Shown here piece after piece: positions 8,720 to 16,958 of a stretch of 50,687 nt of DNA. Every line of letters starts with the position of its first letter. Position 1 is the stretch's first letter. The stretch comes from Paracoccaceae bacterium (lineage in GTDB: Bacteria > Pseudomonadota > Alphaproteobacteria > Rhodobacterales > Rhodobacteraceae): the NCBI GenBank assembly GCA_018223085.1, contig JAAEZB010000006.1, positions 1 through 50,687 on the forward strand. The letters run 5' to 3'. The position numbers and the translations under genes were made by a program. The notes under the pieces were generated by a model, which had not been told where the DNA came from, searched no databases, and was given only the letters and a program-made list of their open reading frames with translations.

Positions 8720-9928
8720 ATGAAACGGGTCGTGATTACCGGGGCAGGGACGATCAACGCCCTTGGCCATAACGTGCCGGACACGCTTGACGCCATGAAA
8801 GAGGGGCGCTGCGGGATCGGACAGCTTGAAATGCGCGATGTGGATCGTCTTTCGATTAAGATCGGTGGGCAGGTGCGTGGCTTTGAAAGTGAAGGTCTCT
8901 TCAATCGCCAGCAAATCGCGCTTTATGACCGGTTTACCCAATTCGCCCTCGTGGCGGCACGCGAAGCCATCGGGCAGGCGGGGCTGAGCTTTTCGGGCGA
9001 TCTCGCGGCGCGCTGCGGCGTCGTTATGGGAACCTCCGGTGGCGGTATGCAGACTTTGGACGAGAATTACCGCTCGGTCTACGAGGACGGCAAAAACCGG
9101 GTGCATCCTTTCGTGGTGCCCAAGCTGATGAACAATGCCGCGGCGAGCCATATCTCGATGGAATTCAACCTCAAGGGGCCGAGCTTTACCGTTGCCACCG
9201 CTTGCGCTTCTTCGAACCATGCCATGGCTCAGGCGTTTCAGCTTGTCCGCTGTGGCGCGGCTCCTGTGATGGTTACGGGCGGATCAGAATCCATGCTCTG
9301 CTTTGGCGGGATCAAGGCTTGGGAGGGCCTGCGTGTCATGTCCAAGGACGCTTGCCGCCCGTTCTCTGCCAATCGCAACGGCATGGTGCAGGGGGAAGGT
9401 GCAGGTATCTTTGTCTTTGAGGACTATGACCACGCCCGCGCGCGCGGTGCGGATATCCTCGCCGAGGTTGTGGGCTTTGCCATGAGTTCCGATGCCTCCG
9501 ATATTGTGATGCCTTCGAAACAGGGTGCCGCCCGGGCTATTGCCGGGGCGCTGGCCGATGGTGGTATCAATCCCGACGAGGTGGGCTATATCAACGCCCA
9601 TGGCACTGGCACGGCGGCCAATGACAAGACCGAATGTGCCGCAGTGGCCGATGTGTTTGGTCGTCATGCGGATGAGCTGATGATTTCGTCAACCAAGTCC
9701 ATGCATGGCCATCTCATTGGTGGCACCGGTGCGGTAGAGCTTTTGGCCTGTATCATGGCGCTCCGCGATGGCGTGGTTGCGCCAACGATCGGCTATCAAG
9801 AGCCTGATCCGGAATGTGCGCTTGACGTGGTGCCGAACGAGGCGCGAGAGGCCAAGGTTGACGTAGCCCTGTCCAATGCTTTCGCCTTTGGCGGGTTGAA
9901 TGCAGTGATCGCCCTGCGCAAGGTCTGA
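8720..9928 (+). CDS. Beta-ketoacyl-ACP synthase II-like (KAS)
   Basis: Cys-His-His triad context: ATACASSNHAM, NAHGTGTAANDKTE, STKSMHGHLIGGTGAVE. Confidence 0.92.
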   Translation: MKRVVITGAGTINALGHNVPDTLDAMKEGRCGIGQLEMRDVDRLSIKIGGQVRGFESEGLFNRQQIALYDRFTQFALVAAREAIGQAGLSFSGDLAARCGVVMGTSGGGMQTLDENYRSVYEDGKNRVHPFVVPKLMNNAAASHISMEFNLKGPSFTVATACASSNHAMAQAFQLVRCGAAPVMVTGGSESMLCFGGIKAWEGLRVMSKDACRPFSANRNGMVQGEGAGIFVFEDYDHARARGADILAEVVGFAMSSDASDIVMPSKQGAARAIAGALADGGINPDEVGYINAHGTGTAANDKTECAAVADVFGRHADELMISSTKSMHGHLIGGTGAVELLACIMALRDGVVAPTIGYQEPDPECALDVVPNEAREAKVDVALSNAFAFGGLNAVIALRKV

Positions 9929-9949
9929 CTGAGCCTGTCCAGCAAAACA

Positions 9950-9978
9950 AAAACGCCGCTCAATTTGAGCGGCGTTTT
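9950..9978. terminator. Bidirectional Rho-independent terminator between convergent genes
   Basis: AAAACGCCGCTC-AATTT-GAGCGGCGTTTT, perfect 12-bp stem. Confidence 0.9.
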
Positions 9979-10003
9979 ACGTTTGTCACTTTGGGATGGT
10001 CGC

Positions 10004-10588
10004 TTATTCGCTGACCGGCGCCGCCTTTTCAAAGGCTTTCTTAAGACCGTCGAGCTTCATCTCAACTGTCACAACCTGATCTGGTGCGAGAGCCGGAACG
10101 AGCGACACGGTGGCCTTACTGCCGTTCTGAAACGCTTGTGCTTCGATCGGCGACATAAACATGCGCGCCACACAGCCTGCTTCGTAGCAGAGGGTAAACG
10201 GCACGCGCTGCACAAGAACGCCGTCAATAGCGACCGAAAGCTGCGCCGTCAGGAGCGTGTTAAGCGGTGCAACAAAGGTCGCGCCACCAGCTGCCGGAGC
10301 CCCCTCGGGCAGGCGATACATGGTCATCTCGATGACGGGTGTATTCTCTTCATCGGTGAGCAGCTGATACATGCGGCAGGGGCGCGGCTCGGGGCCGGTC
10401 TTGGCGCACTGCAGATCCCAGGCTCCAATCTTTTCAGAGGAGACTTCATCCTTTGGCGCATTCGCTGACTCGGCCGGTTTGCCATCCATCAGAGAGCCGT
10501 CGGAGAGCGAGCCGACCTGCGCTGAAAGCGGTGCGGCCAGAGTCATCAGAGCGGCAGTAAAAAGGGGTTTTGCAAGCTTGGACATCAC
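10004..10588 (-). CDS. Invasion-associated locus B (IalB) family secreted protein
   Basis: Signal peptide; IGAWDLQCAKTGPEPRPCRMYQLL and CYEAGCVARMFM typical of IalB family. Confidence 0.85.
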   Translation of the reverse strand: MMSKLAKPLFTAALMTLAAPLSAQVGSLSDGSLMDGKPAESANAPKDEVSSEKIGAWDLQCAKTGPEPRPCRMYQLLTDEENTPVIEMTMYRLPEGAPAAGGATFVAPLNTLLTAQLSVAIDGVLVQRVPFTLCYEAGCVARMFMSPIEAQAFQNGSKATVSLVPALAPDQVVTVEMKLDGLKKAFEKAAPVSE

Positions 10589-10715
10589 GTGTTCCCGTCT
10601 ATGTAGATGCGAGTCAGACTATCGCTTAACATGCCCTGTGTCGCTTGTCAGGCAAAGCTCTCGGAGAAATCAGAAAAGGGGGCGGATTTTCGCCTCACAG
10701 AGGGGAACCACAGGC

Positions 10716-10787
10716 TCAAAATAGAAGAAGGAGCCTTGCGGCTCCTCCTCCATTTCACTCCCCGTCGGACTGGCCGACTTGTTTTCT
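10716..10787 (-). ncRNA. Candidate small RNA (promoter plus terminator, no clear ORF)
   Basis: Minus strand TTGACG (10822-10817) - 17 bp - TAGCGT (10799-10794); terminator-like AGGAGCC-GCAA-GGCTCCT then TCTTCTATTTT (10746 down to about 10718). Confidence 0.4.
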
Positions 10788-10866
10788 GGGGGAACGCTAC
10801 GAAGATTTCCACGACCCGTCAACAAGAAAAAATACGCCAATTTCCGCATGTTTAGCTCGTAAAAAA

Positions 10867-10889
10867 GGCCGCTCCAAAAGGGAGCGGCC
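10867..10889 (-). terminator. Hairpin with minus-strand T-tract upstream of the HerA-like gene
   Basis: Minus strand GGCCGCTCC-CTTTT-GGAGCGGCC-TTTTTT. Confidence 0.6.
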
Positions 10890-11018
10890 AAGTCCAACAG
10901 GGAGGAAAACAACTCTTTTCGCCACATCGGGCAATTGGAATGAAAACAATACTGGCACGAAGGGGTTAACAATGTATTTTCAACGCGACAGTGCGGTTTT
11001 GAAACGAGGAAATTACGC

Positions 11019-12560
11019 GTGGAAGATGCGATTTTTGTTGGTGGCGGGGGCGAAGACTACGTCACCAAACAGTGGCTCAAGCTCAAATACGCCAACCGCC
11101 ACGGCCTCGTGGCTGGGGCGACCGGGACCGGTAAAACCGTCACGCTGCAAATCCTTGCCGAAGGCTTTTCCAAGGCGGGTGTGCCAGTCTTTCTCTCGGA
11201 TGTGAAAGGCGATCTTTCTGGCCTCGCCGCAGCCGGAAGCGAAGGGTTCAAACTTCATCAGGCTTTTAGCGATCGCGCGGCCAAGATCGGCTTTGACGAT
11301 TATGTCTATGAGAGTTTTCCGGTCACTTTCTGGGACATTTTTGGCGAACAAGGACACCCGATTCGAACCACTGTGGCAGAGATGGGCCCGCTTCTTCTAT
11401 CACGGCTGATGGAACTGACCGAGGCGCAGGAAGGGATTCTCAACATCGCCTTCCGTCTCGCCGATGAAGAGGGATTCCCGCTTCTTGATCTCAAAGACTT
11501 GCAGGCACTTCTGGTCTGGGTTGGCGAGAACCGTGATGAATTGGCCTTGCGTTATGGCAATGTCTCGGTGTCCTCAATCGGGGCGATCCAACGGCGTCTT
11601 ATCGTGCTTGAAAATCAAGGCGGGGCCAAGCTTTTCGGGGAACCGGCGCTCGAACTTTCCGACGTGATGCGCACCGATACGGACGGGCGGGGCCGGATCA
11701 ATATCCTTGCCTCTGACAAGCTCATGGGGGCGCCGCGCCTTTATGCGACCTTCCTGCTCTGGCTTCTGTCCGAACTGTTTGAAGAACTGCCCGAGGTAGG
11801 CGATCCGGACAAGCCGAAACTCGTCTTCTTTTTCGACGAGGCGCATCTGCTGTTTGATGGCGCGCCCAAGGCCTTGGTCGACAAGGTTGAGCAGGTGGCG
11901 CGCCTGATCCGTTCCAAGGGGGTTGGGGTCTATTTTGTGACCCAGAACCCCGATGACATTCCCGAGGATATCCTCGGCCAGCTTGGCAACCGGGTGCAAC
12001 ACGCGCTGCGGGCCTTTACCGCGCGGGACCGCCGTGCGCTGCGTATGGCCTCTGAGACTTACCGCGAAAACCCGCGCTTCAGTACCGAAACCGCGATCCG
12101 TGAGGTTGGGGTCGGCGAGGCGGTGACGTCTTTCCTGCTCAAGAAGGGGATTCCGGGTGTGGTCGAACGAACTTTGATCCGACCGCCGTCTTCACATCTG
12201 GGGCCGATTGATCCGGCGCAACGCAAAGAGGCCATCAATACGTCGCCCATTGCGGGCAAATACGAGGCGCTCAAGGATCGTCATTCAGCCTATGAAATGT
12301 TGAAAGAGCGCGCCGAGAAGGCCGCCGCCGAGGCCGAAGCGGCAGAAGCGCGTGAAGAAGAGATGGAGATCGCCGAGCGTGAGTTTAATGCCGGGCGGCG
12401 TTACAACGGCACACGTGTCACGCGCTCAACGTCCAAGCCTACCCGGCGTAGCGATAGTTTCGGCGAGGCCATGGGCAAGATGGTGATGAAGGAGCTGACC
12501 GGCACCACCGGGCGCAGGATCGTGCGTGGTATTCTTGGGGGATTGTTTAAGGGGCGTTAA
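11019..12560 (+). CDS. HerA-like helicase/ATPase, DUF853 (YjgR) family
   Basis: Walker A GATGTGKT, Walker B KLVFFFDEAHLLF; LSDVKGDLSGLA. Confidence 0.93.
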   Translation: MEDAIFVGGGGEDYVTKQWLKLKYANRHGLVAGATGTGKTVTLQILAEGFSKAGVPVFLSDVKGDLSGLAAAGSEGFKLHQAFSDRAAKIGFDDYVYESFPVTFWDIFGEQGHPIRTTVAEMGPLLLSRLMELTEAQEGILNIAFRLADEEGFPLLDLKDLQALLVWVGENRDELALRYGNVSVSSIGAIQRRLIVLENQGGAKLFGEPALELSDVMRTDTDGRGRINILASDKLMGAPRLYATFLLWLLSELFEELPEVGDPDKPKLVFFFDEAHLLFDGAPKALVDKVEQVARLIRSKGVGVYFVTQNPDDIPEDILGQLGNRVQHALRAFTARDRRALRMASETYRENPRFSTETAIREVGVGEAVTSFLLKKGIPGVVERTLIRPPSSHLGPIDPAQRKEAINTSPIAGKYEALKDRHSAYEMLKERAEKAAAEAEAAEAREEEMEIAEREFNAGRRYNGTRVTRSTSKPTRRSDSFGEAMGKMVMKELTGTTGRRIVRGILGGLFKGR

Positions 12561-12647
12561 GCTATCATCTCCCCGAGATGCCAAAGGTGATGCCGTCGGT
12601 ATCGCTGAGAGATACCAAGCCTTGTAGAAATACGGTCGATGATAGCT
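12560..12647 (+). other. Structured element: 10-bp perfect inverted repeat closing nested stems
   Basis: AGCTATCATC (12560-12569) / GATGATAGCT (12638-12647); inner GGTATC/GATACC (12598-12616); alternative CATCT-CCCCG-AGATG hairpin. Confidence 0.5.
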
Positions 12648-12889
12648 ATCCCCTCTGCTCAGGAGCGCCACCATGCCATCAGTTGACCGATTACATCTGG
12701 GCGCTCATCACTTTCGCAAGTTCGCTTTTTCTGATCCTGCTGCATGGTGAGTGGCGCGGGTGTGTCGCGCTGATGCAGCAGATCCTCGCTAAAATTGGGA
12801 ACCTCCCAAATCCATGAATCCTCGCGGGGTGCATGTGGATCGGATGTTGCCATGTTGCTATCAGGCGGCGTTTTCATGCCATGCACGGC

Positions 12890-13414
12890 TCAGTGCCAAT
12901 AGCCAGTTTTCGAGATTGGCCGCATATCCTGTTTTTCATGCAAGCGCCTTGAATCGAATACATCCGGGCCAAAGGTCCGGATCAACAGGTCTGAGGCATC
13001 AAGATACTGACCAAATTCCGTAAAAATTGCGAAGTACTGAACCTTCAAGAACACTTCCGGTTCATAGCATGCGTCTCGCGCCACAAGAGACTTCGCAGCC
13101 ATATTTCGCAACGGCTTGATCTTGCCTCTGCGCCCATCTTCTTGCACGGCTAGGATTTCCTGCCCTGGCGATACGGCAACATTCCGGCTTGGACGGGCCG
13201 GCCCGAGAGAACCGGCCCGCAACACCACCGGGTAAAGGTGATGGGATCGGGGGTTGCGGAACTTGGCAAAATCCAATTCTTTGGAAAGGATATTGGTGAT
13301 TTCGCCATATTGATCCGCAAAGGGATCGAAAACCAAATCTCCGATCTGTAACTCTTCAATAGGCTTACGGTGACCCGTCTCATTGATGAGGATCTGCGTG
13401 CTATTGGCTAGCAT
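12890..13414 (-). CDS. Small Hint-domain-like protein (divergent, probably non-catalytic)
   Basis: Block A-like NSTQILINETGHRKPIEELQIGDLVFDPF and block B position VSPGQEIL; 28 bp after the larger RTX-Hint gene. Confidence 0.75.
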   Translation of the reverse strand: MLANSTQILINETGHRKPIEELQIGDLVFDPFADQYGEITNILSKELDFAKFRNPRSHHLYPVVLRAGSLGPARPSRNVAVSPGQEILAVQEDGRRGKIKPLRNMAAKSLVARDACYEPEVFLKVQYFAIFTEFGQYLDASDLLIRTFGPDVFDSRRLHEKQDMRPISKTGYWH

Positions 13415-13441
13415 TGGAGCACTCCGGGTTGCGTTGTTGCA

Positions 13442-16162
13442 TCAAAGGTGGATGGAAAGTGCTGCTATGGCTTGCTTCCGGTCGAGAACCTGCCTTGCGG
13501 TCACGTCATATCCGGTCGAGAACATCTCGCCCAGATTGGGAAACAGATCGAGAATCTCCTGTCGTGTCGCTTCACATAGCGTGTTCCATCCCATTTCGCC
13601 GGGATGGAAACTCTCCGACCAACAGCCTTCCGACCAAACCAGTTCGTGATGGTCAAAGAGGATATGGAAATATTCGACACTGGCCCCCTCCATCTGGAGG
13701 ATGTCATTGCCATTAATCATGAATTTCGCTGGCACAAGAGCTTCAGGAGCCCCAGAGACCAACTCAACGCCGCCCCCTTTGGCAAGCATCCGATGGTTGG
13801 GAGAGACCATGATATCGGCGGTGTTTCCAAGGCAGCTTCCCGCTTTGAACAGGATTGGCGCCAGTTTGCCTTTGGCTTCGCGCGTGGTTGACCCGATCCA
13901 GCGAATTTCCTGGTAGCCTCGGTCTCGGGTAATGACACGGTCTCCAATACTCAGGGTTTCGACAGGAATCTCGCCACGGGCGGTCGCAATACGCACGCCA
14001 CGCACGAAACAGATAACGTTGGTGTTGTCGTAGGTCAGGTCCGCGCCGGTAACAGCCGTTCCGTCATTTTCGAGCGTCAGATCAATCCCGCTGATGATCG
14101 AGGAATAATCCGTACCGTTGATAACACCATCAAGATGGCCATCGGCTGCGTCCTGACGCAGCATGTCGATTTTGTTAACAAACGTATCGGTCCCCAGAGC
14201 CTCAATCTGTTCCTTGGCGTCTCGGGTGTAAAAACTCTCAAGGTCGACAAAATCGTTGTTGGACTGGTCGCCGTCATCGAGAGAGCCAGTGTTACCAAAG
14301 TTGAAATCACTGATAGTGTCGGCGCCATCCCCTGCAACTTCGACAAAGGTATCGTTTCCGGCCCCGCCGATAATCGAGTCATCGCCCGCTCCCCCGTTCA
14401 GGACATCATCGCCAGCACCGTCAAAAGCGCTCACCAAATGAGATTCGGACAAGGTGACATCTGTGCCGTTAGAGGCATCAGGGTCGGTATCGTTATCGTA
14501 GAAAGCGTTTCCGGTAATGATCGGGTTTGCCGAAGAGCCATCATTATTTGTAAATTTTAGAAGCAGGGCAACTTCGTTACCGAACTGGTCAACCCCTTGA
14601 GCCGTCAAAACACCCGTGTCATCTGTCCCCTGAGAAAATGCCGTCTGCTGGACTGTTCCGGATTGAACCGTGATGATCTGACCGTTTTCATCGGTGAAGC
14701 TAAAGCCAATGGTATCGCCTGCATTCACATCCCAGTCGCCATCCGGCAAGAAGACTGAGAGATTGCTGACCGATGAAGCATCGGCGCTGGCAATGTGGTT
14801 CGTTCCTCCCGAACCCCCATTACCGAGGTCGTCGCCCGCCGAATAGCTGAACTGCACCGATTCACCAGGCGTCCAAATCATCGCGTCGGGATCAGTGGCG
14901 TCAAAGACCGTATCTCCATCACCGACGATCAGATCATCCCCATCACCGCCATCGACCGTGTCGGATCCTCGGCCTGCATAAATCGTATCGTTCCCTGCAC
15001 CGGCGTCGATGTCGTCGTCGAAATTGGTGATTTCGTCGCCCCCATAGAGGGTCGTATAATCGGGGTCAGAGATTAGGGTAACGCCAGTGTTAAGAGAGGT
15101 CAGCGTGACACCCGCAGGCGGTGGCGTACCAACGGGAAGAAGGACCTGCCCATCATCATACGCCTTGTCCCCGGCATCTGATGTTGGGGAGTAGTCATCG
15201 AATGTTCCATCATGGTCACGATCCACATCGACAACCATCATGGTGTAGGTATTGCCGTCGCTGCCTAGGAATTCCACCTGGTAGTCTGCTGAGAAGTTGA
15301 ACAACACACCGTTGATTTCAATCAACTGATCGGTATCAGACGGGGTCTCATTGATCGCAGCATCGCTATCCGCACGGCTGTCATTATCAATAATGCGAAT
15401 TTCAACAGGGTCACTGTTGATCGCCAGCTTCGTGGCGCCGGAGGAACTGAGATGGTCGGCCGTCAGCTCGAAATTTTGATCTTTGATATAGCCCTGGACA
15501 ACATATTCGCTCGTGCCCGGCAGATGCTCGTCTTCGTGGTCGCCATAAACTAGATCGTTGCCGTCGCCAGCCTGGATCGTATCACCACCACCACCGCCAA
15601 GGATGACATCATTGTCTCCATCTGCGCCATCGATGATATCAGTATCCGCATCGACATAACCCACACCCATCGTGTTATCGCCACTGTCGCCCTGAACCGG
15701 ACCCGCCAGATCTGTGTAGATCGGGGTCGCCTCATCCTCGGCGGCGATACTGGGATTGTCGAAATTGACCGACGGATCGATTTGCACAACTGTATAAGTC
15801 GCTTCGGGATCAAGCGGCATCTCCGATACATAAGCAACCTGAGAGCCCCCATTGGAACCATTGTCGATCGCATAGACATTGAAGGTGTTGGTGCCGTCGG
15901 TCACCTGATACGCGATCTCGAATTCAAACGTATCTTCGCTCGCCGTGTTGCCGGTGAACTGAACCCCATCAAGAGTTCCTGACAATGTCTGGTCATTGTC
16001 GATCGGGTTAAAGTCAGATGGGATAGTGTCCGCTTCATCATCCGAAAATGTCATCAAATCCGGCGAACCGGTGACAGTAAAACTGGTGCCTGCCGCCGCT
16101 CCCAAAAGCTCGGTGCTGAGATCTGCATTGGTCCAGACGAAAACGTCTTTTGTGATTGCCAT
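13442..16162 (-). CDS. RTX (haemolysin-type Ca-binding repeat) protein with C-terminal Hint domain
   Basis: RTX nonapeptides GAGNDTIYAGRGSDTVDGGDGDDLIVGD, GGAGDDSIIGGAGNDTF; Hint motifs CFVRGVRIATARGEIPVETLSIGDRVITRD and VSPNHRML. Confidence 0.92.
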   Translation of the reverse strand: MAITKDVFVWTNADLSTELLGAAAGTSFTVTGSPDLMTFSDDEADTIPSDFNPIDNDQTLSGTLDGVQFTGNTASEDTFEFEIAYQVTDGTNTFNVYAIDNGSNGGSQVAYVSEMPLDPEATYTVVQIDPSVNFDNPSIAAEDEATPIYTDLAGPVQGDSGDNTMGVGYVDADTDIIDGADGDNDVILGGGGGDTIQAGDGNDLVYGDHEDEHLPGTSEYVVQGYIKDQNFELTADHLSSSGATKLAINSDPVEIRIIDNDSRADSDAAINETPSDTDQLIEINGVLFNFSADYQVEFLGSDGNTYTMMVVDVDRDHDGTFDDYSPTSDAGDKAYDDGQVLLPVGTPPPAGVTLTSLNTGVTLISDPDYTTLYGGDEITNFDDDIDAGAGNDTIYAGRGSDTVDGGDGDDLIVGDGDTVFDATDPDAMIWTPGESVQFSYSAGDDLGNGGSGGTNHIASADASSVSNLSVFLPDGDWDVNAGDTIGFSFTDENGQIITVQSGTVQQTAFSQGTDDTGVLTAQGVDQFGNEVALLLKFTNNDGSSANPIITGNAFYDNDTDPDASNGTDVTLSESHLVSAFDGAGDDVLNGGAGDDSIIGGAGNDTFVEVAGDGADTISDFNFGNTGSLDDGDQSNNDFVDLESFYTRDAKEQIEALGTDTFVNKIDMLRQDAADGHLDGVINGTDYSSIISGIDLTLENDGTAVTGADLTYDNTNVICFVRGVRIATARGEIPVETLSIGDRVITRDRGYQEIRWIGSTTREAKGKLAPILFKAGSCLGNTADIMVSPNHRMLAKGGGVELVSGAPEALVPAKFMINGNDILQMEGASVEYFHILFDHHELVWSEGCWSESFHPGEMGWNTLCEATRQEILDLFPNLGEMFSTGYDVTARQVLDRKQAIAALSIHL

Positions 16163-16645
16163 GGGTCAAGTCTCCTTCGTGGCCCGGAAGCCATTCGTAC
16201 TTTGTGTTACTCTGAAAAATTCCGGGACGACGGCAGCTGTCCGTCCGGTGGTCGGTTGCGAGAGCGAGTGCGACCTGCACTCGCCATTCTGTATCTGTAT
16301 GAAACGCCCAAGGGGTCGCCGGGTCACGGGGAGGCGATACGCACCCCTGATCCAGCGTAGAGGAACCTCTGTCGGGAGGACGGAAACCCCAGTCACTATT
16401 TTTGGCGAATACTTTTCGGATGCCCCGAAAAGCGCACACGTGAACGCCATGATAAACAACCTTACTCTTTATGAGCCTCTAACGAAGCCCGTGGCGCCCC
16501 CGGTATGTGGTGGTCTGGATGCAAAGTCTGGCCAGCTTGTTCGCCAGCTCTTTCGAAAGATGCATCCATAAGCACACATAGACTCGCAGCGCACACAAAC
16601 GCGCTACGAAGACTAGGCACCAGTAAGTCAAATAATATTGAGTAG

Positions 16646-16677
16646 AAAAGCGAGTTGTCGTGAGGAGCCTCGCTTTT
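16646..16677. terminator. Terminator-like hairpin inside the long RTX/LytTR intergenic region
   Basis: AAAAGCGAG-14 nt-CTCGCTTTT, perfect 9-bp stem. Confidence 0.45.
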
Positions 16678-16770
16678 GTCGTAAAGCAACCTGTGTTATT
16701 AATGTGCAATGCTCTGCGGAGGGCAAAGCTTTCGAGTGTCATTAATTCTCATTTAAAATCAGTAACTTGG

Positions 16771-16832
16771 TTCGTTGAGTGCATTTCGCGATGCATCTAG
16801 TTCGTGAAGTGCCCGTTTTTTTCGTGAACGAC
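16771..16832 (+). repeat. Three helically phased direct repeats, candidate LytTR operator
   Basis: TTCGTTGAGTGC (16771), TTCGTGAAGTGC (16801), TTCGTGAACGAC (16821); spacings 30 and 20 bp. Confidence 0.45.
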
Positions 16833-16958
16833 GCGATCAGATGCGTGCGTCCTCGCGGCGGTATCATAACTTGACGCAACGGCCCGTGTTGTTGGGTCGA
16901 AGTAACATGTGGTCGCCCGGGGATAGGCGAAGTGGTTAAACTGAGAGTGTGATAAAAA

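Noticed and set aside
14386-15660. Short repetitive DNA within the RTX gene as a possible CRISPR or satellite array
   Set aside because: The periodicity reflects coding for GGxGxDxxx calcium-binding nonapeptides, not a repeat-spacer array.
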